Below are positions 9,082-18,499 of a stretch of 64,000 bases of DNA, piece after piece (the first letter of the stretch is position 1; each line of letters begins with the position of its first letter). The notes below the pieces were generated by a model, which made no database searches, was not told where the DNA came from, and saw only the letters and a list, made by a program, of their open reading frames with translations. The DNA comes from Rhizobium sp. R635. GTDB lineage: Bacteria; Pseudomonadota; Alphaproteobacteria; Rhizobiales; Rhizobiaceae. The position numbers and the translations under genes were made by a program. Location of the stretch: positions 124,001-188,000 of the forward strand of contig NZ_LOKX01000037.1 of the NCBI RefSeq assembly GCF_002211285.1, in the 5' to 3' direction.

Positions 9082-9249
9082 TTACTTGATCTTGGTTTCC
9101 TTGAACTCGACGTGCTTCTTAGCAATCGGGTCGTACTTCGTCTTCGTCATCTTGTCCGTCATCGTACGGCTGTTCTTCGTCGTGACGTAGAAGAAACCGG
9201 TGTCGGCTGTCGACAGCAGCTTGATCTTGATTGTTGTAGCCTTGGCCAT
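9082..9249 (-). CDS. rpmG: 50S ribosomal protein L33
   Basis: Small basic ribosomal protein of 55 aa. The start MAKATTIKIKLLSTADTGFF and the end KHVEFKETKIK are diagnostic for alphaproteobacterial L33. It belongs to the cysteine-free (zinc-independent) type, since no CxxC pairs are present. An AGGACG ribosome-binding site lies just upstream of the ATG at 9249. It is monocistronic by appearance, with an intrinsic terminator downstream and the MFS gene 92 bp upstream on the same strand. Confidence 0.96.
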   Translation of the reverse strand: MAKATTIKIKLLSTADTGFFYVTTKNSRTMTDKMTKTKYDPIAKKHVEFKETKIK

Positions 9250-9341
9250 GGTCGTCCTGCCTTTAAGAAAATGAAAGCCGTGGAAGCCGGATGGGCTCCA
9301 CGGCAAATTCTGGCGCGAAACTACGAATCCCGCCCGAAAAG

Positions 9342-10526
9342 TCAAGTCCGTTTTCGAATGAACATCAATCTGATGCCGGAAAGTAGCGCGTAGAAGCCGA
9401 AGAAGGCGGCGATTGCCCAGGCAAAACCGTTATTTCCTGCGACATCGATCGCCGCGCCGATCGCTTGCGGCCCGGCCACGGTTCCCATCGCATAACAGAA
9501 GACGAATGCGGCATTGGCCGCCGCAAGATCGGAGCCCGTCAGCCGCGAGCCGAGATGGCTGAGGCCGACCGTATAGAGGCCGGAGACACAGCCGCCCCAG
9601 AAGAGCAGGAGCCCGGCCATCAGCAGCCAGTTGTCGATCAGTACCGGCAACATCATCGAGCCGATGAAACCCATCAGCGCCATGCCGGCCAGAAGCGGCC
9701 GCTTGTCGCCGATGCGGTCTGAGAGGAGGCCGAGCGGGATCTGGAAGATGACGTTGCCGACGCCCATCATGGTGAGCAGCAGGGCTGCCTGCGATTCGGT
9801 GAAATGGGCGCGCACGGCAAAGACCGGGAAAAGCGACAGCCCGCCCGCTTCGACCGCGCCGAAGATGAAGACGGCCGCCGTTGCCGTCGGCACCAGGAAA
9901 ACGTAGCGCATGAAATGCAGCTCCGGCTTTTCCTCGAGTATCGGGCTTTCGTCGCGGGCGATGAAGATCGGAATGGCGGCAAGCAGGATGGCGCCGGCGC
10001 CGATCAGGAAGGGAAAGATGCCATCGCTGCCGAGCAGCGAAAAGAGCAGCGGCCCGGCTGCAAAGCCGAGGGAAAGCACCGTCGCGTAGATGCCGAGCAC
10101 GAAGCCGCGTTTGGAAGGCGGCGAGGCGGCGTTGATCCAGAATTCGGAAAGGATGAACAGTGTCGTCGTCGCGCCATGGAAGGCGAAACGCAGCGGAAAC
10201 CACATCCAGAAATCCTGGGCGTAGTAGAAACCGAGCGCGCTCAGCGCCGAGATCAGCACGGCCCAGAGCATCGTCGGGGCAACGCCGTATTTATGGGCGA
10301 GCTTGGTCGTAACGGGGGCCGCTGCCATCGCCGCGATCCCGGCCATCGCCGTGTTGAGCCCAATCAGTGTGGACGAGATGCCGCGTTTTTCGAGGATGAT
10401 GCTGAGAAGCGGGAGTCCGAGGCCGATTGCTATGCCGACGGCTGAAATGGACGAGATGGCTGCCACCAGAGAAGGCCAATGGATTTCTTCGAGATCGCCT
10501 GGTGTGCCGTTTCTCGGCTGAGACAT
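9342..10526 (-). CDS. MFS transporter
   Basis: Inner-membrane major facilitator of 394 aa with about 12 hydrophobic segments. The N-terminal half opens with a first membrane helix (SSISAVGIAIGLGLPLLSIILEKRG). The loop between helices 2 and 3 is less typical, but LLSDRIGDKRPLL between helices 8 and 9 is a clear MFS loop motif. It resembles the YcaD-like sugar/drug-transporter group. The transported substrate cannot be inferred. It is positioned between rpmG and the DUF983 gene, with a 249-bp non-coding gap upstream in which I see no strong signal. Confidence 0.85.
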   Translation of the reverse strand: MSQPRNGTPGDLEEIHWPSLVAAISSISAVGIAIGLGLPLLSIILEKRGISSTLIGLNTAMAGIAAMAAAPVTTKLAHKYGVAPTMLWAVLISALSALGFYYAQDFWMWFPLRFAFHGATTTLFILSEFWINAASPPSKRGFVLGIYATVLSLGFAAGPLLFSLLGSDGIFPFLIGAGAILLAAIPIFIARDESPILEEKPELHFMRYVFLVPTATAAVFIFGAVEAGGLSLFPVFAVRAHFTESQAALLLTMMGVGNVIFQIPLGLLSDRIGDKRPLLAGMALMGFIGSMMLPVLIDNWLLMAGLLLFWGGCVSGLYTVGLSHLGSRLTGSDLAAANAAFVFCYAMGTVAGPQAIGAAIDVAGNNGFAWAIAAFFGFYALLSGIRLMFIRKRT

Positions 10527-10775
10527 TTATCCATCCTTAGAAAGCTACGCGAGCGAATCGACCTCTCACCGCACATAGAAAGGCACAGACGTGCCAAATC
10601 CAGGTGACGAGCAGCGTTTCGCAGTATTTCCGATGTGATCTGCGGAATGTAAAGCCTGTTCAGACAAGAAAAGCTTACCATGTCAAGTCGGTGAGGATCG
10701 TTGACTCCCGCGTGTCGGTGGTGGTCGGTGGAGGGCTGGCACTACACGCTAAATATGTCTGGAAGGTGAAGGCGC

Positions 10776-11228
10776 TCAATCCGGCCGGCGGGGAAGGTCG
10801 TAATCATCGGGACTGTCGCTCTCTCCGCCGAAGCCGTGCATGCGCAGCGCCCATTGCAGACCGATGACGCCGCCCTTGATCGGCTGGATCGAGGCAAGCG
10901 CAGTGATGACGGTGATCGGCGCCCAGATGGCAAGATGGACCCATACCGGCAGTATGAAAGTCATGTCGGTCAGCATATAGCCGCCGACTACGACGTGGCC
11001 GAGGACGAGGATGACGATATAGGGCGGCAGGTCGTCCGAGCGGTGGTGATGCATCGCCTCGCCGCAGGCGGCGCAATGGTCGACGGGCTTCAGAAAGGCG
11101 CGAAAGAGTTTGCCGCTGCCGCAGGCCGGGCAGCGGTTCATCAGCCCGCGCATGACGGAACGCCCGAGCGGACGCTCGACTTCCGGCGCATCTCCGTAGC
11201 GGACGACCGGGTCGGTCGGTGTGCTCAT
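10776..11228 (-). CDS. DUF983 zinc-ribbon membrane protein
   Basis: 150-aa protein of the DUF983 family, function unknown. A four-cysteine zinc ribbon is visible: CPACGSGKLFRAF and, 18 residues on, CAACGEAMHHH with an adjacent histidine run. Two hydrophobic segments follow (PYIVILVLGHVVVGGYML and a second near VHLAIWAPITVITALASI). The cytoplasmic tail is short and charged. In rhizobia it sits next to rnr, but a repeat-containing 173-bp gap separates them here, so a shared transcript is uncertain. Confidence 0.85.
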   Translation of the reverse strand: MSTPTDPVVRYGDAPEVERPLGRSVMRGLMNRCPACGSGKLFRAFLKPVDHCAACGEAMHHHRSDDLPPYIVILVLGHVVVGGYMLTDMTFILPVWVHLAIWAPITVITALASIQPIKGGVIGLQWALRMHGFGGESDSPDDYDLPRRPD

Positions 11229-11298
11229 CGCATCTTTCCTTTCAGGCCAAAAGCATGGAGTTCCGGACGCGGACTATTGCTGCTTCGGCACAACGGCC

Positions 11299-11400
11299 TA
11301 AAGCGCGTCGCGATCTTTCAGATTCGCTCCTCGCGCTTTAGTTCTTTGTTTTGACGCATGTCGTTATCGCAAAACCGCCGCACACTTTTGCGCGACATGC
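11299..11400. repeat. Rhizobial intergenic repeat with two inverted-repeat units
   Basis: Two palindromic modules fill the gap between DUF983 and rnr. The first is TAAAGCGCG (11299-11307) with CGCGCTTTA (11332-11340). The second is a nested hairpin GCATGTCG (11356-11363)/CGACATGC (11393-11400) with CGCAAAA/TTTTGCG inside (11368-11374/11386-11392). I recognise this type of sequence as a recurrent intergenic element of rhizobial chromosomes, though I cannot count copies here. It ends 1 bp before the rnr stop codon and could act as an rnr 3' hairpin. Confidence 0.65.
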
Positions 11401-11401
11401 T

Positions 11402-13774
11402 CTAGCGGCGCCCGCGCGGCGGCCGCGTTCCCGGTTTCTTGCGAACCTGGCCCCTGTCGCGGCGGCCGGCCTTGTGGAAGGAGCGCACCGCCGTCGGCAT
11501 CTCGCGCCCTTCGCTCAGCATTTCGAAACGCAGCGCGCCGGCAAGCGGAATTGCTTCGGCAAGCTTCACGGTGACGCTGTCGCCGAGGCGATAGCCGAGC
11601 CCCGTCTTTTCACCCGAGAGCGCCTGATGCGCCTCGTCATAGATGAAATAATCGGTGCCGAGCGTAGATATAGGGACGAAACCGTCCGCGCCATAGTCCG
11701 GCAAAACAATAAAGAGGCCCGATTTCGTAACCCCGGAGACGCGGCCGGAAAATTCCTCGCCGACGCGGGTGCTGAGATGGTGGGCGATCAGCCGGTCGAT
11801 GGTCTCGCGCTCCGCCGCCATGGCGCGGCGCTCGAAGGTCGAGATTTCAGCGGCGATATCGTCGAGGGTGGCTTCTTCGTCGGGCGTGATGCCGCCTTCG
11901 CCGAAGCCGAGCGAGCCGACGAGCGCGCGATGCACGATCAGATCGGCGTAGCGGCGGATCGGCGAGGTGAAGTGGGCGTACTTCATCAGGTTGAGGCCGA
12001 AGTGGCCAATATTCTCAGGGCTGTAGATCGCCTGGCTCTGCGAGCGCAGCACCATCTCATTGACCATCGTCTGGTGGGCGGTGCCTTCGGCCTTGGCCAG
12101 GATGCCGTTGAAGCTGTTGGCGCGCATGTTGCCGCCCTTGGCGAGCGAAATGCCGAGCGTGGCCAGGAATTCGCGCAGCACTTCCTGCTTGGCGAGCGTC
12201 GGGCCGTCATGGATGCGGTAGACCAGCGGCTGGCGCTTCTTTTCCAGCGTCTCGGCGGCACAGACGTTCGCCTGGATCATCATCTCTTCGATCAGCTTGT
12301 GCGCATCGAGCCGCGGCGGAACGAAGACCCGGTCGACGGTACCGTCTGATTTCAGCAGGATCTTGCGCTCGGGCATGTCGAGTTCCAGCGGCTGGCGCCG
12401 GTCGCGTCCGCGCTTCATCACCCCATAGGCGTGCCAGAGCGGCTTCAGGATCGGCTCGAGCATCGGCCCGGTCTTGTCGTCCGGATTTCCGTCGATTGCC
12501 GCCTGCGCCTGCTGGTAGGAAAGCTTGGCAGCACTCTTCATCATGATGCGATGGAAGGTATGGCCGATCTTGCGGCCCTCTCCTGAGAAGCTCATGCGCA
12601 CGGCAAGCGCCGGGCGATCGACGCCTTCCTTCAGCGAGCAGAGATCGTTGGAGATGCGCTCCGGCAGCATCGGCACGACCCGATCCGGGAAATAGACCGA
12701 GTTGCCGCGCTTCAGCGCTTCGCGGTCGAGCGGCGACTTGGGGCGGACATACCAGGAGACATCGGCGATCGCGACGGTGACGATGACGCCGCCGGGATTA
12801 TCGGGCGAGGGGTCGAGCTCGGCGTAGACGGCATCGTCATGGTCCTTGGCGTCGGCCGGATCGATGGTGATCAGCGGCACGTCGCGCCAATCCTCGCGAT
12901 GCGACATCGTCGCCGGCTTTGCATCCTCCGCCTCCGCCATGACGGCTGGCGGGAAGACATGCGGGATGCCGTGCGCATGGATGGCGATCATCGAGATCGC
13001 CTTTTCCGAGCCGACCGAACCGACGACGGAGAGAACCTTGGCGCGCGGCAGGCCGAAGCGGCCGAGGCGGGCGATTTCGATCTCGACCAGGTCACCGTCC
13101 TTGGCGCCGCCGGTATAGTCGGGATCGATCACCATCTCCTCGCCGCGCCGCTCGATCGGCAGCAGCCGTCCGCCGCCGCCAGGCGTGGCGCGGAAGACGC
13201 CCATCGAGGCGCCGCGACGTCTGTCGATCACCTTGATGATACGCGCCGTATAGGCCGGCCCGCCGCGATCGACGGCCGGGAAGATCTTCGCCAGAATACG
13301 GTCGCCGAGGCCGGCGACGGGCGCCTTGCCCTTGCCCGGGCGGCCTGCCGGCGATTGCTGGCGGATGGCGACGGCAGGCGCCACACCCTGCTCCTCCGGC
13401 CATTCCGCCGGCCGGCCGATCAGGTCGCCGTCCTTATCGCGCGTGGTGATGTCGAGAACGGTGACGGGCGGAAGGGCACCGGGTCGGATCAGCGACTTGC
13501 GGTTCTTCTGCAGCATGCCTTCCTGCTCGAGCTCCTGCAGCATATGCTTGAGTTCGACGCGGCTGTCGCCTTTCAGCCCGAAAGCCTTGGCGAGTTCGCG
13601 CTTCGAAGCCTTCTGCGGATGATCGGCGATGAAGCGCAGGATCACTTCGCGCGAAGGAAGCGCGCCGTGGACGATGTTCAGCGGCTCGACGGCGGGAGCA
13701 TCCTTGCCGGCGCGGCCGATCTTGCCGGGGCGCTTGCCCGCAGGGTTCGTTCTGTCGCGCGGTATTCTGCTCAC
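11402..13774 (-). CDS. rnr: Ribonuclease R
   Basis: Processive 3'-5' exoribonuclease, 790 aa. An N-terminal winged-helix-like region (residues 40-110) is followed by cold-shock-like OB segments. The RNB catalytic domain has ITIDPADAKDHDDAVYAE with its Mg-binding aspartates near residue 315. The S1 domain (about 665-745, GLFIVLPDYGADGFVPIS) precedes a basic tail rich in Arg/Lys that ends PPRGRR and probably helps bind structured RNA. The start lies 1 bp after the topA stop, so the two are translationally linked and surely co-transcribed. Confidence 0.96.
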   Translation of the reverse strand: MSRIPRDRTNPAGKRPGKIGRAGKDAPAVEPLNIVHGALPSREVILRFIADHPQKASKRELAKAFGLKGDSRVELKHMLQELEQEGMLQKNRKSLIRPGALPPVTVLDITTRDKDGDLIGRPAEWPEEQGVAPAVAIRQQSPAGRPGKGKAPVAGLGDRILAKIFPAVDRGGPAYTARIIKVIDRRRGASMGVFRATPGGGGRLLPIERRGEEMVIDPDYTGGAKDGDLVEIEIARLGRFGLPRAKVLSVVGSVGSEKAISMIAIHAHGIPHVFPPAVMAEAEDAKPATMSHREDWRDVPLITIDPADAKDHDDAVYAELDPSPDNPGGVIVTVAIADVSWYVRPKSPLDREALKRGNSVYFPDRVVPMLPERISNDLCSLKEGVDRPALAVRMSFSGEGRKIGHTFHRIMMKSAAKLSYQQAQAAIDGNPDDKTGPMLEPILKPLWHAYGVMKRGRDRRQPLELDMPERKILLKSDGTVDRVFVPPRLDAHKLIEEMMIQANVCAAETLEKKRQPLVYRIHDGPTLAKQEVLREFLATLGISLAKGGNMRANSFNGILAKAEGTAHQTMVNEMVLRSQSQAIYSPENIGHFGLNLMKYAHFTSPIRRYADLIVHRALVGSLGFGEGGITPDEEATLDDIAAEISTFERRAMAAERETIDRLIAHHLSTRVGEEFSGRVSGVTKSGLFIVLPDYGADGFVPISTLGTDYFIYDEAHQALSGEKTGLGYRLGDSVTVKLAEAIPLAGALRFEMLSEGREMPTAVRSFHKAGRRDRGQVRKKPGTRPPRGRR

Positions 13775-13775
13775 G

Positions 13776-16445
13776 TCAGCTCTTTTTCGATTTTGCGGGC
13801 GCTTTCGCCTTCGTTGTCTTCGGCTTGGCCGCCGTCTTGGTGGTCTTGGCTTCGGCGGCCGCCGCCTTCGGCTTGGCTTTCGCCTTGGCCGTCTTGCCTG
13901 CCGATGTTTTGCCAGCGGGGGCCTTGCCGGCCTTTTCCGTGATCAGCGCAAGCGCCTCCTCGACGGTGATCGCCTGCGGATCCTTGCCCTTCGGCAGGGT
14001 CGCGTTGACCTTGCCCCAATTGACATAAGGGCCGTATTTGCCGTCGCGAACGGTAATGGCGCCGCCATCGGGATGATCACCGAGCGTCTTCAGCGCTGCC
14101 GGCGTGCCGCGCGCACCGCGGCCTGGCGCCTTGTTCGCCTTCTCGGCGATGACGGTCACGGCGCGGTTGAGGCCGACGGAGAAAACGTCCTCGACGGTTT
14201 CCAGATTGGCATAGGAACCGTCATGCAGGAGGAATGGCCCGTAGCGGCCGATGCCCGAGGAGATCATCTTGCCGGTTTCGGGATGTTTGCCGATATCGCG
14301 CGGCAGCGAAATCAAAGCCATCGCCTTCTCGTAGTCGATGTCTTCGGGCTTCCAGCCTTTCGGCAGTGAAGCACGTTTGGCCTCCTTGCCGTCTCCGCGC
14401 TGGATATAAGGGCCGAAGCGGCCGGAACGCAGCGTCAGTTCCTCGCCGGTCGTCGGATCGGTGCCGAGGTTCTTCGGTTCGTTGAGCGCGACACCTTCCG
14501 CTTCTCCGCCGTTTTCGGAAGAGAGCTGGCGGGTGTAGTTGCACTCGGGATAGTTCGAGCAGCCGACGAAAGCCCCGTATCTGCCGAGTTTCAGCGACAG
14601 GTTGCCGGTGCCGCAGACCTGGCAGATCCGGGGATCACCGCCATCCTCCCGTTTCGGGAAGACGAGCGGCGCCAGCGCCTCGTTCAGCGAATCGAGCACG
14701 TTGGTGACGCGCAGTTCCTTGGTGTCTTCGATCTGCGCGAAGAAATCCTTCCAGAAGTCGCGCAGCACCTGCTTCCAGTTCAGCTCGCCTGCGGAAATCC
14801 GGTCGAGCTTTTCCTCGAGGTCGGCAGTGAAGTCATATTCGACATATTTGGTGAAGAAGCTCTCGAGGAAGGCGGTCACCAGCCGGCCCTTGGCCTGCGG
14901 AATCAGCTTGCGCTTGTCGATCGTCACATAGTCGCGGTCGCGCAGTGTTGCGAGCGTCGCAGCATAGGTGGAGGGACGGCCGATGCCGAGCTCTTCCATC
15001 TTCTTGATCAGCGAGGCTTCCGAATAGCGCGGCGGCGGCTCGGTGAAATGCTGGGTCGAATTGATCTTCTGCTTGGCGAGCGTCTCGCGTGCATTGATCT
15101 CCGGCAGGCGGCCATCTTCGTCGCCGTCGTCACTCTGCTCGCCGTCTTCCTTCTGGTCGGTATAGGCGGCGATGAAACCGTCGAAGCGGATGACCGAACC
15201 GACGGCGCGCAGGCCGGCCTTCTCGCCCTTGTTGTCGGCAGTGATCTCAGCCGTGGTGCGCTCGATCTCGGCCGACGCCATCTGGCTGGCGATGCCGCGC
15301 TTCCAGATCAGCTCGTAAAGCCGGATCTGGTCGGCGTCGAGGAATTTGCGCACCCGGTCAGGAGAGCGGTAGAAATCGGTCGGTCGGATCGCCTCGTGCG
15401 CCTCCTGGGCATTCTTCGCTTTGGTCGAGTAGAAGCGTGCCTTTTCAGGCAGGTAGCGTTCGCCGAACTGGTCGAGGATCGCGCGCCGCGCCGCGTCGAT
15501 CGCCTCAGGCGCCATCTGCACGCCGTCGGTTCGCATATAGGTGATGAGGCCGACCGTCTCGCCGCCGATATCGACGCCTTCATAGAGCTTCTGGGCGATC
15601 TGCATGGTGCGCGAGGCGGAGAAGCCGAGATTCGAGGAGGCTGCCTGCTGCAGTGTCGAAGTCGTAAAGGGCGGTCCCGGATTGCGCTTGACCGGCTTCG
15701 CCTCGACCGTGTCGACGGCATAGCTTGCCCCTTCGAGCAAAGCCTTCAGGCGGCCGGCATCCTCGCCGTTGCCGATCGCACGTGGCGGCAGCCGCTTGCC
15801 GTGCGCCGAGACCAGCCTTGCCTCGAACTCGTCGCCGCGCGGCGTCTTCAGAAGCGCCGAGAGATTCCAGTATTCTTCCGAAATGAAGCGCTCGATCTCG
15901 GATTCGCGGTCGCAGACCAGGCGAAGCGCGACCGATTGGACGCGGCCGGCCGAACGCGCGCCGGGCAGCTTGCGCCACAGGACCGGCGAAAGATTGAAAC
16001 CGACGAGATAGTCGAGTGCGCGGCGCGCGAGATAGGCGTCGACCAGCGGCACGTCGATATCGCGCGGATCGGCCATCGCGTCGAGCACGGCCTTCTTGGT
16101 GATCGCGTTGAAGACGACGCGCTTGACCGACTTGCCGTTCAGCACGCGCTTCTTGTTCAGCATGTCGAGGACGTGCCAGGAAATCGCTTCACCTTCGCGA
16201 TCCGGGTCGGTCGCGAGGAAAAGGCCGTCGGAGGATTTCACTGCGTCAGCAATGTCCTTCATCCGCTTGGCGGAGGCGCCATCGACCTCCCAGAGCATTT
16301 CGAAATCCTGATCGGGAAGAACTGAGCCATCCTTGGCAGGCAGATCGCGCACATGGCCGAAAGAGGCGAGCACTTTGTATCCGGAACCCAGATACTTGTT
16401 GATCGTCTTGGCCTTGGCAGGCGATTCCACCACTACAACATTCAT
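13776..16445 (-). CDS. topA: DNA topoisomerase I
   Basis: Type IA topoisomerase relaxing negative supercoils, 889 aa. The Toprim domain starts at MNVVVVESPAKAKTINKYLG and carries the acidic DPDREGE motif. The active-site tyrosine is in GLITYMRTDGVQ. One clear C-terminal zinc finger is visible (CQVCGTG...CSNYPECNY), followed by several zinc-less topo-C repeats with RYGPF/YGPYV signatures. A long Lys/Ala/Pro-rich tail (residues about 840-889) likely binds DNA nonspecifically. It is upstream partner of rnr. A CCACGCCGGCGTGG palindrome lies in its short leader near 16470. Confidence 0.96.
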   Translation of the reverse strand: MNVVVVESPAKAKTINKYLGSGYKVLASFGHVRDLPAKDGSVLPDQDFEMLWEVDGASAKRMKDIADAVKSSDGLFLATDPDREGEAISWHVLDMLNKKRVLNGKSVKRVVFNAITKKAVLDAMADPRDIDVPLVDAYLARRALDYLVGFNLSPVLWRKLPGARSAGRVQSVALRLVCDRESEIERFISEEYWNLSALLKTPRGDEFEARLVSAHGKRLPPRAIGNGEDAGRLKALLEGASYAVDTVEAKPVKRNPGPPFTTSTLQQAASSNLGFSASRTMQIAQKLYEGVDIGGETVGLITYMRTDGVQMAPEAIDAARRAILDQFGERYLPEKARFYSTKAKNAQEAHEAIRPTDFYRSPDRVRKFLDADQIRLYELIWKRGIASQMASAEIERTTAEITADNKGEKAGLRAVGSVIRFDGFIAAYTDQKEDGEQSDDGDEDGRLPEINARETLAKQKINSTQHFTEPPPRYSEASLIKKMEELGIGRPSTYAATLATLRDRDYVTIDKRKLIPQAKGRLVTAFLESFFTKYVEYDFTADLEEKLDRISAGELNWKQVLRDFWKDFFAQIEDTKELRVTNVLDSLNEALAPLVFPKREDGGDPRICQVCGTGNLSLKLGRYGAFVGCSNYPECNYTRQLSSENGGEAEGVALNEPKNLGTDPTTGEELTLRSGRFGPYIQRGDGKEAKRASLPKGWKPEDIDYEKAMALISLPRDIGKHPETGKMISSGIGRYGPFLLHDGSYANLETVEDVFSVGLNRAVTVIAEKANKAPGRGARGTPAALKTLGDHPDGGAITVRDGKYGPYVNWGKVNATLPKGKDPQAITVEEALALITEKAGKAPAGKTSAGKTAKAKAKPKAAAAEAKTTKTAAKPKTTKAKAPAKSKKS

Positions 16446-16694
16446 GATGATTCTCTAAAAAAACAGCCACGCCGGCGTGGAAGCCAGCGCAACACTCAGC
16501 GCAACATGGATACCGGCTCTCCGACATGGACAGGGAAATCGTTGCGGTCAAGGGGTTTGCTACAATTTTACTTCTTGCGTACGGTGCAATCGAAGAGGGA
16601 TCGCATGTCGAATGCACCTTGTAATTGCTTTCAGGTCGATTTCAACACGCGGTTTCTGCAGCTCTCAAAGCCGCTCGTTCAAAACGCGCAGGGC

Positions 16695-17837
16695 TCAGTC
16701 GGAAAGGGAGACGAGGCCACCCTGATGCCGGTGCAGCCTGCCTGATATGTCGAGTTCCAGAAGGATGAGATAGACGGCGGATGCGGAAAGGCCGGTATGG
16801 CGGATGACGTCGTCGATCTCGACCGGTGTCGGTCCGAGCGCATCGATGATCCGCGCCCGCTCGGAATCGCCCGGCGGTACGATCATGGCCTTGTCGTCAC
16901 GCGCCGGTTCCTCTGCCATCGAGGATGGGAAGAGATCGAATTGCGCAACCGGCGCCAGGGACTCGATGACATCTGCGGGTGCGGTAACGATCGAAGCGCC
17001 GTCTTTCAGCAACCCGTTGGTGCCATGACAGCGCGGATCGAGCGGTGAGCCCGGCACGGCAAACACCAGCCGGCCGAATTCGCCGGCAAGCCGCGCGGTG
17101 ATCAGCGATCCCGAACGTTCTGCCGCTTCGACGACCACGAGGCCGAGCGCGATACCGGCGATCAGCCGGTTGCGGCGCGGGAAGTCGCGGGCACGCGGCT
17201 CCCAGCCGAATGGCATCTCGCTCACCGCGAGGCCGTTTCCGCCGGTTATCTCATCGAGCAGACCGACATTTTCCGGCGGGTAGGGCTGGTCGAGACCGCC
17301 GGCGAGCGCTGCGATCGTGCCTGTTTCGAGACTGGCCCGATGCGCCGCCGTGTCGATGCCGCGCGCAAGCCCGGAGACGACGGTATAGCCGGCCCGGCCG
17401 CAGTCGCGCGCCACCATCGCTGCGAATTTGGCGCCGGCAATCGAGGCATTGCGGGAGCCGACGATGCCGACGGCTGGCCGTTTGGCGGCGGCAAGCGCGC
17501 CTTTGACGGCTAGAAGCGGTGGTGCGCCATCGATCTGCTTCAACGCTTGCGGATAATCAGGTTCGCCGATGCCGACGAAGCGGGCGCCGAAGCGATGCGC
17601 GGCTTCGAGCTCGCGATGCGCCTCGGCCTCGCTGGCAATGCGGACCGCGCGCGTGGCGCCGCCGCGCGCCGAAAGCTCCGGCAGCGCCGCAAGCGCTGCC
17701 TCGGCCGAGCCGAAATGATTGACGAGGTCACGAAAGGTCGCAGGGCCGATATTGTCGGAACGGATGAGGCGCAGCCAAGCAATTCGCTGTCGTTCGGTCA
17801 GTACAACGCCCTTTGGCGCCGTGCTCAGCGCATCCAT
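16695..17837 (-). CDS. dprA: DNA processing protein DprA
   Basis: Single-strand DNA-binding RecA loader used in natural transformation, also widespread in non-competent bacteria; 380 aa. The Rossmann-like core shows GIVGSRNAS, VVSGLARGIDTAAH, and the conserved FPRRNRLIAG and AERSGSLITAR motifs. An N-terminal SAM-like helical segment and a C-terminal winged-helix (residues about 310-380) flank it. The ATG at 17837 was chosen because it overlaps the plsY stop in TAATG; a longer open frame upstream has no family similarity. Coupled translation with plsY is likely. Confidence 0.95.
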   Translation of the reverse strand: MDALSTAPKGVVLTERQRIAWLRLIRSDNIGPATFRDLVNHFGSAEAALAALPELSARGGATRAVRIASEAEAHRELEAAHRFGARFVGIGEPDYPQALKQIDGAPPLLAVKGALAAAKRPAVGIVGSRNASIAGAKFAAMVARDCGRAGYTVVSGLARGIDTAAHRASLETGTIAALAGGLDQPYPPENVGLLDEITGGNGLAVSEMPFGWEPRARDFPRRNRLIAGIALGLVVVEAAERSGSLITARLAGEFGRLVFAVPGSPLDPRCHGTNGLLKDGASIVTAPADVIESLAPVAQFDLFPSSMAEEPARDDKAMIVPPGDSERARIIDALGPTPVEIDDVIRHTGLSASAVYLILLELDISGRLHRHQGGLVSLSD

Positions 17838-18457
17838 TATCCCTTCGCCCCGATCTTGCTTTCCGTCCCGCTCATCAGGCGGGAAATATTCGCTTTGTGC
17901 TTCCAATAGGAGATCAGCGTCATGATCGCCATGACAGCCGCGACCTTTTCGTTGCCGAGGATCCACAGTGCGATCGGGATGACGAGCATGGCGACCAGCG
18001 CCGACAGAGAGGAGTAGCGTGTGGTGAAGGCGATCGTCAGCCAGATGACGGCGAAGAGCACGACCATGATCGGCGCGATGCCGAGCAGGGTGCCGATATA
18101 GGTGGCTACACCCTTGCCGCCCTTGAAGCCGATCCAGACCGGGAAGAGGTGGCCGATGAAGGCGAAGAAACCGGCGATGATCGCAGCCTCCTCACCGAAG
18201 AAATAACCGACGACCCAGGCCGCGGCCGATGCTTTGAGCGCATCGAGCAGCAGCGTCGCGGCGGCCAGCTTGCGGTTTCCGGTTCGGAGCACGTTGGTCG
18301 CGCCGATATTGCCGGAGCCAATGCTGCGCACATCACCGAGGCCGGCGGCGCGGGTGAGGATCAGGCCGAAAGGAATGGAGCCGAAGAGATAGCCGATGAC
18401 GGCGGCGGCAAGCGCGATCGGCAATGTGATCTGCCATGACATGAGATTGGATAGCAT
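17837..18457 (-). CDS. plsY: Acyl-phosphate glycerol-3-phosphate acyltransferase
   Basis: Membrane enzyme acylating position 1 of glycerol-3-phosphate with acyl-phosphate, the first step of phospholipid synthesis; 206 aa. The family motifs are present: GSIPFG (GSIPxG), SGNIGATNVLR (motif 1) and GFKGGKGVAT (motif 2). About five to six hydrophobic segments are seen. It follows pyrC' by 42 bp on the same strand and overlaps dprA by one base. Either M1 or M6 could be the start; M1 is listed. Confidence 0.95.
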   Translation of the reverse strand: MLSNLMSWQITLPIALAAAVIGYLFGSIPFGLILTRAAGLGDVRSIGSGNIGATNVLRTGNRKLAAATLLLDALKASAAAWVVGYFFGEEAAIIAGFFAFIGHLFPVWIGFKGGKGVATYIGTLLGIAPIMVVLFAVIWLTIAFTTRYSSLSALVAMLVIPIALWILGNEKVAAVMAIMTLISYWKHKANISRLMSGTESKIGAKG

Positions 18458-18499
18458 ATGTCCCCTCAGCCCTCCGTGGCTTATCGTCCCAACCGTCTC

